From contig JAGOUM010000034.1 in the NCBI GenBank assembly GCA_018061265.1, forward strand, positions 1 to 33,504: 33,504 bases of DNA. Direction: 5' to 3'. The notes under the pieces were generated by a model. The model made no database searches. It was not told where the DNA came from and saw nothing but the letters and a program-made list of their open reading frames with translations. Position 1 is the stretch's first letter. Each line of letters starts with the position of its first letter. Source of the stretch: Rhodoferax sp. (GTDB taxonomy: Bacteria > Pseudomonadota > Gammaproteobacteria > Burkholderiales > Burkholderiaceae_C). A program made the position numbers and the translations under genes. This document shows positions 1-7,743 of the stretch, one piece after another.

Positions 1-1171
1 CCACATAGTTCCATACCAGATCGTTGGGGCGTAAAAAGCTGAAGGTGCTGGCCATGTCGCTGCCCTTCATCATGCCGCCCTTGCCCATTTCTTTTTCACG
101 CTTGGCGACAAACGCTTCGTCAATGAACACATCGAGCACACCGGTGTCGGCAAAGTCGACCATCGCCGTCAAAAAGGTGGCACTCGCTACAGAGGTGTCG
201 CCGCGTGACGCCAGCACCGCAAGGGCGGTGGAGAGCATGGTGCCACCGACACAGAAACCCAGCGTGTTGATGCTGGGCGCGCCGGTGATTTCTTTGGTGA
301 CGCTGATGGCCTTGAGGATGGCGTGCTCGATAAAGTTGTCCCAAGTGACCTGGGTCATCGACGCATCGGGGTTGCGCCAGCTCACCACAAAGGTGCGGTG
401 CCCTTGCGCCACGGCGTAGCGGATCAGCGAGTTGTCGGGTTGCAGGTCAAGGATGTAGTACTTGTTGATGCTCGGGGGCACCAGCAAAAAGGGCTTTTCG
501 TAAACCTTGTCTGTTAGCGGCTTGTATTCAATGAGCTGGATGTAGTCATTCTCAAACACCACCATGCCTTCGGTGGTGGCGATGTTTTTGCCCACCGTGA
601 ACAGGCTTTCGTCGGTCATCGACATGTGGCCCTGGTTGTAGTCCTGCAGCAAGTTACGCACGCCCTTGGCAATGCTCTCACCCTTGGTGTCAATGGCGGT
701 CTGCAATGCGTCGGCGTTCATGGCCAGGAAATTGCTGGGGGCCGCGGCGGCGTTGAGCTGCTCCACCGTGAAGCGGATGCGGGCACGGGTTTTTTCGTCG
801 GTCTCGACTGCGTCGACCAGTTGTGTCAGCGCCTTGGCGTTGAGCAGGTACATGGCGGCAGTGAAGGTGGCCATCGGGTTGGCGACCCAGGCGGGGGCGT
901 TGAAACGGCGGTCTTTGATGACCAGTTTGCCCTGGGATGCCTGCGTCCAGATTTCGGTGGCTTCCTTGAAATACTCCTGTTGCAGTTGCTGCAACTTGGC
1001 CTGATCGAAAGTGATCTTGGGCGGTGCTGCTGGAGGCGTCATCATCTGGGTGGCCATGGCGCCGAGGTCCATGTTCTGGAACGACTCAAAAGCGTTTTTC
1101 CAGCTGTCGGCCATGGATTGCTGGAACTTCTGGGCAGATTGCATCCAAAGTTGCTGATCGTCTTCTTTCAT
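1..1171 (-). CDS. phaC: Class I poly(3-hydroxyalkanoate) synthase, N-terminal part (runs off left edge)
   Basis: Polymerises (R)-3-hydroxyacyl-CoA, mainly 3-hydroxybutyryl-CoA, into PHA storage granules in the cytoplasm. The visible 390 codons begin MKEDDQQLWMQSAQKF at an ATG at 1171 and stay open to the left edge, so the C-terminal third (with the catalytic Asp and His) is missing from the window. The N-terminal PhaC domain is followed by the alpha/beta-hydrolase core. The modified lipase box reads GFCVGGT, with the nucleophile Cys at about residue 307, close to Cys319 of the Cupriavidus enzyme. The motif NKYYILDLQP and the WRNPD segment are typical of class I synthases. The small gene at 1271 is divergent. 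I found no convincing promoter in the 99-bp gap. Identity is very sure; the full length cannot be judged. Confidence 0.95.
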   Translation of the reverse strand, partial: MKEDDQQLWMQSAQKFQQSMADSWKNAFESFQNMDLGAMATQMMTPPAAPPKITFDQAKLQQLQQEYFKEATEIWTQASQGKLVIKDRRFNAPAWVANPMATFTAAMYLLNAKALTQLVDAVETDEKTRARIRFTVEQLNAAAAPSNFLAMNADALQTAIDTKGESIAKGVRNLLQDYNQGHMSMTDESLFTVGKNIATTEGMVVFENDYIQLIEYKPLTDKVYEKPFLLVPPSINKYYILDLQPDNSLIRYAVAQGHRTFVVSWRNPDASMTQVTWDNFIEHAILKAISVTKEITGAPSINTLGFCVGGTMLSTALAVLASRGDTSVASATFLTAMVDFADTGVLDVFIDEAFVAKREKEMGKGGMMKGSDMASTFSFLRPNDLVWNYV

Positions 1172-1270
1172 TGCGTACCCTCTGTGTGCGTGTCAAACGT
1201 AAAGGCGCTAGTATCTTCGGTAACGCATTCGTGATCCTGACAAACTTTTTCAGAATTTCAAAAAACTGCC

Positions 1271-1573
1271 ATGTACATTGTCCCGATCGCCTGGTTGTAT
1301 GTCACCTTGATGATGGCCGTTGTGGAGGCCAACAGCCCCAACGGCACCTTGCTGGGTGCTTTCTTCACATTGCTGCTATACGGTCTGCTGCCCATTGGCA
1401 TCGTGCTCTACATCATGGGTACGCCGGCACGCAAACGTGCCATTCGCGCCCGCGAGGCAGTCGAGCACGCGGCGCAGCGGGCCACCAGCGCGGCCAACCT
1501 AAGCCCCGGTGCGCCAGATGGCGACGGCCATGCGCCCGCTGATGCGGTCGCGCCGGTGCGAAAAGAAACGTGA
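1271..1573 (+). CDS. Small two-helix membrane protein, function unknown
   Basis: I do not recognise a named family. The 100-residue product has two strongly hydrophobic segments, about residues 2-22 and 28-48. A basic stretch follows (RKRAIRARE, about 53-61), then an Ala/Pro/Asp-rich hydrophilic tail. This suggests an inner-membrane hairpin with both ends in the cytoplasm. It is divergent from phaC, and its last 75 bp overlap the 3' end of pgeF on the opposite strand. No good Shine-Dalgarno sequence is visible before the ATG. The hydrophobic pattern in this frame, and the lack of any other gene between phaC and pgeF, support it being real. The overlapping tail may be a recent extension. Small conserved unknown membrane proteins of this size are common in Comamonadaceae. 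Confidence 0.7.
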   Translation: MYIVPIAWLYVTLMMAVVEANSPNGTLLGAFFTLLLYGLLPIGIVLYIMGTPARKRAIRAREAVEHAAQRATSAANLSPGAPDGDGHAPADAVAPVRKET

Positions 1574-2290
1574 CGGGTTGCCCACCGTGCACCAGGGTGC
1601 ACTGCTGTCATTGCCATACACCCGGGTGATGCCCATGGCATTGAGCCGCTGGCGGGCCAGACCAGCCAGGTCAGCCAGCCACTTGTCGCCGTCGCGCTGA
1701 AACATCTGCCTGGCCAGGGCATCATGGGCGACAAAAACCTCACGCACCTCGTCACCCACCTCAAATGCCTGAGGGCCAATACAGGGACCAAGCCAAGCTT
1801 GCATTTCAGTAGCTGAAAGCGCTACTGCTGATTGGGCTAGAGCACTTAAACGCTGATAAGTTGCCTCCAGAATGCCCAGGCCGCCCTGCCCTGCCAGCCC
1901 ACGCCAGCCGGCATGCGCCGCCGCCACCAGGGTACCGCTGCGATTGGCCAGCAGGACCGGCAGGCAGTCTGCCACCATGATGGTGCAGGCCACACCGGGC
2001 TGGTTGGTCACCGCAGCATCGGCCACAAGCCCATGCGGGGTATTGGTATTGAGGTGCACCACGTCGGTGCCATGGACCTGATTGAGAAACACCGGTGGCA
2101 CACCCAGCCCGCGCTGAAACAAGGCCCGGTTGGCGGCGACATGCGCGGCCTCGTCGCCGACATGGTCACCCAGATTCAAGCTGTTGTACGGTGCAGCGGA
2201 GACACCCCCCTGGCGGGTGCTGCACACCGCCTGCACACCGGTGAGTACCGGCCAGTCAGGGATCAGCCAATCCGGCGCGTTGAATGCCAT
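1499..2290 (-). CDS. pgeF: Peptidoglycan editing factor / laccase-domain (YfiH, DUF152) protein
   Basis: Member of the YfiH/PgeF family, Zn/Cu-binding cytosolic enzymes. In E. coli PgeF removes wrongly incorporated L-Ser from the muropeptide precursor; other members have been assayed as polyphenol oxidases or purine-nucleoside enzymes. The metal ligands are visible: His in NQVHGTD, Cys in VADCLPVL and His in HAGWRGL (about residues 73, 109 and 126 from this start). The C-terminal block with RFFSHRRD and SGRMA is also present. I chose the ATG at 2290 (MAFNAPDWLIPDW); a GTG at 2311 would add seven residues and leave only 3 bp after ycaO. The segment between HAGWRGL and WLGPCIGP is about a dozen residues longer than in E. 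coli YfiH and carries an inverted repeat in its DNA. It is probably co-transcribed with ycaO. Confidence 0.92.
   Translation of the reverse strand: MAFNAPDWLIPDWPVLTGVQAVCSTRQGGVSAAPYNSLNLGDHVGDEAAHVAANRALFQRGLGVPPVFLNQVHGTDVVHLNTNTPHGLVADAAVTNQPGVACTIMVADCLPVLLANRSGTLVAAAHAGWRGLAGQGGLGILEATYQRLSALAQSAVALSATEMQAWLGPCIGPQAFEVGDEVREVFVAHDALARQMFQRDGDKWLADLAGLARQRLNAMGITRVYGNDSSAPWCTVGNPSRFFSHRRDRISGRMAVAIWRTGA
1807..1827. repeat. Short inverted repeat inside pgeF
   Basis: CAGTAGC and GCTACTG form a perfect 7-bp inverted repeat with a 7-nt spacer. It lies exactly in the part of pgeF that encodes the extra, low-complexity Ala/Ser-rich segment. It may be part of a small repeat element that inserted in frame, but the window holds no second clear copy to prove that. 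Confidence 0.4.
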
Positions 2291-2314
2291 GGCGGCCCTG
2301 TGCACCCGCACCGC

Positions 2315-4045
2315 TCAAGCATGGGCTGCGCGCACCTTGTCATAGGCTTTGAGCAGCTGATGGTGCATTTCACAACCCTCGAGCGCCAGACCCGGCGCAC
2401 TCAGGCCCATGAACCGGTCTTCCTGCATGATCAGTGCATGCGCCTGCGCCAGGGGGCCTGCGCCGTACAACAGCGACAAGGCGTCCAGGTAGGGACCACT
2501 GTCGCCCATGTCGGCGAGGTGGATCAGGTTCTGGATGCAGGCGTACACCCGTTTGCGCTGGGTGTCGATCTGGTCAAAGTTGAGTATCCATTCACAGCCT
2601 TCAAGGGTGGCGGCTTCGTCGCCCACGGCCAGCGCCAGCAAGGTCTTGAGTTCGCCCAGGCGCAGGTCGGCCCAGAAGGAGCCCGCGTCAGCGGCCAGAC
2701 CAATCAGCCCGGCCACGGGGCGATGGTCGGCCAGGCTGGATTCGTTGAGGGTTTCGAGCAGGTCGGTGCACTCTTCGTCGTCGAGGTCTGACAGGTTCAG
2801 GATCGCCTCACGCACCGGGTTGGCCACGCTGTTGTTTTCGAACTCCAGGTCGTCGATCGGATAGATCTCGGACAGGCCCGGCACCAGAATGCGGCAGGCG
2901 TAGACACCCAGGTGGCTGAAGTCAGCCACGTAGACGTCGTGGCCGTCGCGGTGCAGGCGGTCAACACACCAGGCGTAGTCTTCAGCGGTGCTGCTGCTGA
3001 AGTTCCAGTCGACAAACTCAAAATCAGGGGTGTTGCCCAGAAACTTCCAGTGGATGACGCCGCTGGAGTCAACAAAATGGATCTCGATGTTGGTGGAGCT
3101 GGCGGTTTCTTCCAGGTCAAAGCCGGGTGCCGGAAAGCCCGCCAAGGCGTCGAGTGCCCTGCCCTGCAGCAACTCGGTGAGTGCACGCTCCAGCGCCACT
3201 TCGAAACGCGGGTGCGCGCCGAAGCTGGCAAAACAGCCCTGGTCCTGCGGGTTGAGCAGGGTCACATTCATCACCGGGTATTGGCCGCCCAAGGAGGCGT
3301 CTTTGACCAGCACGCCAAAACCGGCCTCACGCAAGGCCGCGATGCCCTTGGCCACGCGAGGAAAACGCGCAATCACATCCTCAGGAACGTCGGGCAGGCA
3401 GAGCCCCTCGCTGATGATGCGCGCCTTGATGGCCCGCTCGAAAATCTCCGACAAGGCCTGGGTGCGGGCTTCCTGTTGGGTGTTTCCTGCCGACATACCA
3501 TTACTGACATACAGGTTGCCAATGATGTTGACCGGAAAATAGACACATGCGCCGTCTCGCTGACGGAAATACGGGATGGCGCAAATCCCGCGTTCACTGG
3601 CGCCGGAGTTGAAGTCGATCAGACTCTCGGCGTCCACCGTGCCCTGCGGGTTGTAAAGCGTTTGCAGCTCGGGTGTCAACAGTGTGGCAGGCCAGTTGCC
3701 GTCCTCGGGCAGGTCAAACCAGCGCTCTTGTGGGTAAAACACAAAATCGCTGGCGGCGATATCGGGCCCAAGGTAAAAGTGGGTCCAGAAGTATTTGGTC
3801 GACAAACGCTCCATGAACTCACCCAGCGCACTGGCCAGGCATGCCAGGCGACTTGCCCCCTTCCCGTTGGAAAACAGCAACGGGCAGTCGCGGTCACGAA
3901 TATGAACCGACCAGACGCCGTCGACCGGATTGAGCCAGCTGCGTTCTTCGATGTGAAAGCCCAGGTGCTGCAGGCGGCCTTGCAGCGTGCTGATGGTGGA
4001 CTCGAGAGCGGCGTCTTTGCCAGGAATGTAGGTGGTGTTGTGCAT
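2315..4045 (-). CDS. ycaO: YcaO-domain protein, probable ribosomal protein S12 methylthiotransferase accessory factor
   Basis: Closely resembles E. coli YcaO, which assists RimO in beta-methylthiolation of Asp88 of ribosomal protein S12. The 576-residue product opens with TTYIPGKDAALESTIS and WLNPVDGVWSVHIRD, then NGKGASRLACLASALGEFMERLS, which is split here only for description and matches the conserved N-terminal half of the YcaO ATP-binding domain. The length equals E. coli YcaO (about 586). The C-terminus is helical and lacks the PxPxP ending of azoline-forming YcaO cyclodehydratases. No precursor peptide or dehydrogenase gene lies nearby, so a RiPP role is unlikely. I chose the ATG at 4045 (MHNTTYIPG); a TTG/ATG-type extension to 4075 has no family support. 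It lies upstream of pgeF and is divergent from the lipocalin-like gene. Confidence 0.9.
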   Translation of the reverse strand: MHNTTYIPGKDAALESTISTLQGRLQHLGFHIEERSWLNPVDGVWSVHIRDRDCPLLFSNGKGASRLACLASALGEFMERLSTKYFWTHFYLGPDIAASDFVFYPQERWFDLPEDGNWPATLLTPELQTLYNPQGTVDAESLIDFNSGASERGICAIPYFRQRDGACVYFPVNIIGNLYVSNGMSAGNTQQEARTQALSEIFERAIKARIISEGLCLPDVPEDVIARFPRVAKGIAALREAGFGVLVKDASLGGQYPVMNVTLLNPQDQGCFASFGAHPRFEVALERALTELLQGRALDALAGFPAPGFDLEETASSTNIEIHFVDSSGVIHWKFLGNTPDFEFVDWNFSSSTAEDYAWCVDRLHRDGHDVYVADFSHLGVYACRILVPGLSEIYPIDDLEFENNSVANPVREAILNLSDLDDEECTDLLETLNESSLADHRPVAGLIGLAADAGSFWADLRLGELKTLLALAVGDEAATLEGCEWILNFDQIDTQRKRVYACIQNLIHLADMGDSGPYLDALSLLYGAGPLAQAHALIMQEDRFMGLSAPGLALEGCEMHHQLLKAYDKVRAAHA

Positions 4046-4147
4046 GGGGGCAGCATAACAGCCCATGGCCTGCACAATTCTGGCCGCTCGTGTCAGGGAA
4101 ACTGAACGTCCTTACACTGCGGGACTGCCAACAACCGAGGCCATCAC

Positions 4148-5308
4148 TTGTTCATTCCCACGCGCTTTGCGCTGCCGCGTCGTCGCCTGCTGCTAGCCAC
4201 CTTGCTGGCCTCAACGGGAACCGGGGTCGTCGGCGCACAAGCTTTGGAGGCACTGCCGGGCAAGCCCTCACTGGTACGGCGGGCGCTGCAGTTCCCGCGT
4301 GACCTGGGCAGCCACCCGCAAACTGCAATCGAGTGGTGGTACGTGACCGGGGCGTTGCGCGCCGCTGGACGCCGGCTGGGTTTTCAGCTGACTTTCTTTC
4401 GCTCACGCGTACCGTCCACCCAGCAGATGCGCTCGGGATTTGCGGCACGGCAGCTGATTTTTGCCCACGCTGCGGTGACCGATCTGCAGGCCGGCCGCCT
4501 GTTGCACGACCAGCGGATTGCACGCAGTTCTGGCCAGGCCGAGGTAGATCTGGCGTCAAGCAGCACCGACGATACCGATGTCCGTCTGCGCGACTGGCGT
4601 CTACGGCGCGACGGTGAACACTATATGGCGCAGGTTCAGGCGACAGATTTTGGTTTTGCGCTGAAGCTGCAGCAAAGCCAGCCGCTGTTGTTGCAAGGTG
4701 ATCAGGGGTGGTCACGCAAGGGGCCTGAGGCGGCACAGGCGAGTTCTTACTACAGCGTGCCGCAGTTGCTGGTAAGCGGTGAGCTGACGCTTGCGGGTGG
4801 CGCATTGCCAGTGGAAGGCCGCGCCTGGCTGGACCATGAATGGAGTGAGTCCATGCTTCATGCAGATGCCGTGGGCTGGGACTGGATTGGCATGAATCTG
4901 GACGACGGCAGCGCGCTGGCCGCTTTTCGGTTACGCACCCGGCAGGGGGACACCCTGTGGGCAGGTGGATCATGGCGCGCTGCCGGCGAAAAAATGGCGC
5001 GTGCATTTGCGCCAGAAGATCTTGAGTTCAAACCAGGGCGGCAATGGCGAAGCACGCTGAGTGGAGCCAGTTACCCGGTGCAATGGTTCATTCATGTACG
5101 CATGCCGGGCCCGGACGGCTTTTCTGCTGGCACGATGTGGCAAAAACTGCAGGTACGCGCGCTGCTGGACAACCAGGAGCTCGACAGCCGCCACTCGACG
5201 GGTGCGATCTACTGGGAAGGCCTGAGCGACCTGCTTGACGACACTGGCCGCACACTTGGAAGCGGATACCTGGAGATGACCGGCTATGCAAGCCCGCTGC
5301 GCCTGTAA
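4148..5308 (+). CDS. Exported lipocalin-like / carotenoid 1,2-hydratase-type (CrtC/AttH) domain protein
   Basis: A 386-residue protein of the CrtC/AttH superfamily (two stacked lipocalin-like barrels). The family includes carotenoid 1,2-hydratases, but also many secreted proteins of unknown ligand encoded next to ABC transporters. Family motifs are EWWYVTGAL with GFQLTFFRSR in the first domain, and AWLDHEWS with GWDWIGMNLDDGSALAAF in the second. The N-terminus PRRRLLLATLLAS looks like a Tat-type signal (Arg-Arg then hydrophobic), so it is probably exported folded or anchored. The start is a TTG at 4148: there is no in-frame ATG or GTG between it and the upstream stop at 4103, and GAGG at 4137-4140 is well spaced. 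Only 3 bp separate it from the ABC exporter, so the two are likely co-transcribed. No carotenoid genes are near, so a hydratase role is not supported. Confidence 0.88.
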   Translation: MFIPTRFALPRRRLLLATLLASTGTGVVGAQALEALPGKPSLVRRALQFPRDLGSHPQTAIEWWYVTGALRAAGRRLGFQLTFFRSRVPSTQQMRSGFAARQLIFAHAAVTDLQAGRLLHDQRIARSSGQAEVDLASSSTDDTDVRLRDWRLRRDGEHYMAQVQATDFGFALKLQQSQPLLLQGDQGWSRKGPEAAQASSYYSVPQLLVSGELTLAGGALPVEGRAWLDHEWSESMLHADAVGWDWIGMNLDDGSALAAFRLRTRQGDTLWAGGSWRAAGEKMARAFAPEDLEFKPGRQWRSTLSGASYPVQWFIHVRMPGPDGFSAGTMWQKLQVRALLDNQELDSRHSTGAIYWEGLSDLLDDTGRTLGSGYLEMTGYASPLRL

Positions 5309-5311
5309 ACC

Positions 5312-7090
5312 ATGACCCATCCAACAAATCGTCCCTTACAAAAGCCGATCTCACTGTCAGGCCTGTGGCCGTTTCTGCGCCCCTATCATCTGCAGATCGG
5401 GCTGGCACTGCTGTTTTTGCTGGGTGCCGCGCTGGCCATGCTGGCTTTTCCGCTGGCGCTGCGCAGCCTGATCGATGGCGGTGTCGTGCCAGGCGACCGG
5501 GGCGAACAGGTTTTGTCCCTGCGGCGGCATTTCTCGGCCATGTTCGCAGTCGCGGTGGCGCTGGGTGTGTTTTCTGCCCTGCGGTTTTACATGGTGAGCT
5601 GGCTGGGTGAACGTATCAGTACCGACCTGCGTAACGCGGTGTACGCCCATGCGCTGCGGCAAAGTCCCGAGTTTTTTGAGACCACACAGACTGGCGAGGT
5701 GCTTTCGCGTCTTTCCGTCGACACCACACTGGTGCAGACCGTGGTGGGTTCATCGTTCAGCATGGGTTTGCGCAACCTGGTCATGGGCGTCGGTGCGCTG
5801 GCCATCCTGATTTGGACCAACCCGATGGTCATGCTGCAGGTGCTACTGGTCTTGCTGCTGATTGTGGCACCCGCGGTCTGGTTTGGTCGACGGGTCCGTC
5901 AGCTGTCACGCGCCAGCCAGGACCGCGCCGCAGACTCCAGTGCCATCGCAGCCGAGGTGATCAACGCCATCTCGGTGGTGCAAAGTTACACCGCTGAACA
6001 GCGCGAGACCGAACGCTTCATCCAAGCCAGTGAGGCTGCGTTTGCGGTGTCCACGCGGCGCAGCCGGGCGCGCTCGACATTGGTGGCGTTTATCATCATT
6101 GCCACTTCAGCGGCGCTGCTGTGGGGGCTGTACCAGGGGACGCAGGCGGTGATGGCCGGGCGCATCAGTGCCGGACACCTGGGACAGACCGTGGTTTATG
6201 TGCTGATTCTTGCCGGTGCCTTTGCCGTGCTGGGAGAAGTTTATGGCGACCTGTTGCGCGCCGCTGGTGCCACCGAGCGGCTGATGGAACTGCTGCACCA
6301 CCCCGCGACCATTGTTTCACCTGAAAATCCGGCCCCTGCGCATATTTCACGAACAGGTAGTGCTATTGTATTTGATGATGTCAGTTTTGCTTATCCGTCG
6401 CGACCCACGCCGCAGGCCCTGCAGCGGTTTTCACTGACGGTGGCGCCTGGCGAGACGGTTGCCCTGGTCGGTCCAAGTGGTGCAGGCAAGAGCACGGTGT
6501 TTCAGCTGCTGCTGCGTTTTTATGATGCCCAAAGTGGACACATCCTGATTGACGGCACACCGAGCCGTGAGATGTCGCTGGCGGACCTGCGCCAGCGTAT
6601 TGGCATCGTGCCGCAGGACGCGGTGATCTTTTCCAGTAACGCGCGCGACAACATCCGCTATGGCCGCCCGGGTGCCTCAGACCAGGAGGTGATCGCCGCA
6701 GCACATGCGGCCTACGCGCACGACTTCATCTGTGGTTTGCCTCAGGGCTACGACACGTTTCTGGGTGAGCGGGGCGTGCGCCTGAGCGGTGGCCAGCGAC
6801 AGCGCATTGCCATCGCGCGCGCCATTCTGAAAAACCCGCCACTGCTGTTGCTCGACGAAGCCACCAGCGCGCTGGATGCCGAAAGTGAGCGCATGGTGCA
6901 GGCGGCGCTGGAGTCGGCCATGCACAACCGCACCACGCTGGTGATTGCACACCGGCTTGCCACGGTGCAGAAGGCAGACAGGATCGTGGTGATTGACCAG
7001 GGAAGACTGGTAGAGCAAGGCACCCATACCGAGCTGGTGGCACAGGGTGGTGTGTACGCAGGACTGGCGGCGCTGCAGTTTCAGGCGTGA
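5312..7090 (+). CDS. ABC exporter half-transporter (TMD-NBD fusion, MsbA/ABCB type)
   Basis: A 592-residue type IV ABC exporter half-molecule that should act as a homodimer in the inner membrane. The first about 330 residues hold six membrane helices, with the RTxSAxLDAES-type ABCB architecture downstream. The nucleotide-binding domain shows Walker A GPSGAGKST (about 387), Q-loop VPQDAVIF, signature LSGGQRQR (about 491), Walker B LLLLDEATSALD (about 510) and H-loop IAHRLATV (about 543). The substrate cannot be read from the sequence; lipids, drugs or peptides are all possible. It starts 3 bp after the lipocalin-like gene, which suggests that the exported protein and the exporter serve one pathway. 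The essential MsbA is usually encoded beside lpxK, so this is probably a paralogue rather than MsbA itself. Confidence 0.93.
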   Translation: MTHPTNRPLQKPISLSGLWPFLRPYHLQIGLALLFLLGAALAMLAFPLALRSLIDGGVVPGDRGEQVLSLRRHFSAMFAVAVALGVFSALRFYMVSWLGERISTDLRNAVYAHALRQSPEFFETTQTGEVLSRLSVDTTLVQTVVGSSFSMGLRNLVMGVGALAILIWTNPMVMLQVLLVLLLIVAPAVWFGRRVRQLSRASQDRAADSSAIAAEVINAISVVQSYTAEQRETERFIQASEAAFAVSTRRSRARSTLVAFIIIATSAALLWGLYQGTQAVMAGRISAGHLGQTVVYVLILAGAFAVLGEVYGDLLRAAGATERLMELLHHPATIVSPENPAPAHISRTGSAIVFDDVSFAYPSRPTPQALQRFSLTVAPGETVALVGPSGAGKSTVFQLLLRFYDAQSGHILIDGTPSREMSLADLRQRIGIVPQDAVIFSSNARDNIRYGRPGASDQEVIAAAHAAYAHDFICGLPQGYDTFLGERGVRLSGGQRQRIAIARAILKNPPLLLLDEATSALDAESERMVQAALESAMHNRTTLVIAHRLATVQKADRIVVIDQGRLVEQGTHTELVAQGGVYAGLAALQFQA

Positions 7091-7151
7091 CGGTGTCCGG
7101 GCGTCGCCAAAAAATAGCCTGGCCCGGGTGACGTCAATCGATGGCGGGTGG

Positions 7152-7180
7152 TTGAACTTTGGGCGGCAGACTCGTAAACT
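7152..7180 (+). promoter_or_regulatory. Sigma70-like promoter of the small-protein pair
   Basis: TTGAAC (7152-7157) and TAAACT (7175-7180) are separated by exactly 17 bp. Transcription would start near 7187, giving a leader of only about 20 nt that holds the strong Shine-Dalgarno AAAGGAG (7195-7201) of the next gene. The match in spacing and placement is good, but it is a pattern call only. Confidence 0.5.
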
Positions 7181-7207
7181 ACGAAATACACCCTAAAGGA
7201 GTCCCAA

Positions 7208-7408
7208 ATGAACGTATCAGGCAGCACCAACGCACCGGTTCAGTCGACTCAGCAGCCTACACGGGCACAAACCCGCCAACAGACCGAACTGCAGAGCAAA
7301 CCGCAGGAGCCGCCACCTCCGCCAAAGAACAACGCGTACCAGCAAGCCGCACCGGTGGTGAACTCCCAGGGCCAGACAACGGGGCGCATCCTCAACGCCA
7401 CCGCCTGA
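7208..7408 (+). CDS. Small Gln/Pro-rich protein with C-terminal TGRILNATA motif, function unknown
   Basis: I do not recognise this 66-residue protein. It is hydrophilic, probably disordered, Gln/Thr-rich in its first half, and has a five-proline run at about residues 35-39. It has no signal peptide or membrane segment. Translation signals are excellent: AAAGGAG ends 6 nt before the ATG, and a sigma70-like promoter lies directly upstream. The last residues TGRILNATA closely match the ending TGRIVNTSA of the next gene product. This suggests that both carry the same short C-terminal recognition or assembly motif. The shared ending and the strong initiation signals are the reasons for calling it real despite its length. 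The function is open. Confidence 0.72.
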   Translation: MNVSGSTNAPVQSTQQPTRAQTRQQTELQSKPQEPPPPPKNNAYQQAAPVVNSQGQTTGRILNATA

Positions 7409-7434
7409 GCTGGGCCGGATCTGCAGGTGACATC

Positions 7435-7743
7435 ATGGTTGCCCTTGCAGCAATCAGTACGGCGACACCGTCGGTGCAATCGTCATTGATGCGCAGTCGG
7501 CTGGAAGCGGCCAAGCGCGAGGCCGATCAGGCCAAGACCGAGGTCGAACAGCTGCGCAGTGAAGTCAGCCGGGCAGAAGCGACCCACCAGCAACGTCAGG
7601 ACCGGGTACGCCGCCTCGCCAGTGAGGCAGATCCAACTTATGCCTCCAGGCTACAGACCCTTCCAACGGCCCTCACTGGCGCCACACAAAACCCGGCCAA
7701 TTTGTCTTCATCGACCGGGCGCATCGTGAACACCAGCGCCTGA
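7435..7743 (+). CDS. Small coiled-coil protein with C-terminal TGRIVNTSA motif, function unknown
   Basis: A 102-residue unrecognised protein. Residues about 18-62 are strongly charged and heptad-like (many Glu/Lys/Arg/Gln with Leu/Val, e.g. AKTEVEQLRSEVSRAEA), predicting a single coiled-coil helix. The N-terminal 15 residues are Ala/Ser/Thr-rich. The C-terminal TGRIVNTSA matches the ending of the preceding protein. The start chosen is the ATG at 7435, with AGGTGA at 7425-7430 just upstream. The frame stays open further 5', but that part overlaps the preceding gene and looks like a shadow. It lies 26 bp after the preceding stop, so the two are probably one transcript. It converges on the glutamate dehydrogenase gene, with a hairpin at the junction. 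Confidence 0.72.
   Translation: MVALAAISTATPSVQSSLMRSRLEAAKREADQAKTEVEQLRSEVSRAEATHQQRQDRVRRLASEADPTYASRLQTLPTALTGATQNPANLSSSTGRIVNTSA

Noticed and set aside
2315-4045. YcaO as part of a RiPP (azoline peptide) cluster
   Set aside because: No precursor peptide, partner E1-like or dehydrogenase gene is near, the C-terminus lacks PxPxP, and the sequence follows the E. coli YcaO/RimO-accessory type.
2912-4105. A 397-codon plus-strand open frame antisense to ycaO
   Set aside because: It mirrors the codon pattern of the well-conserved ycaO gene, has no recognisable domain and has no ribosome binding site of note. Long antisense frames are usual in GC-rich genes.
7097-7127. CCGGGC/GCCCGG inverted repeat after the ABC exporter as a terminator
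   Set aside because: Only 6 bp with a loop of more than 20 nt and no T-run following it.
7159-7434. N-terminal extension of the coiled-coil small protein from a TTG at 7159
   Set aside because: It would overlap the preceding small gene, which has a much better start and Shine-Dalgarno; the ATG at 7435 gives a sensible separate protein.
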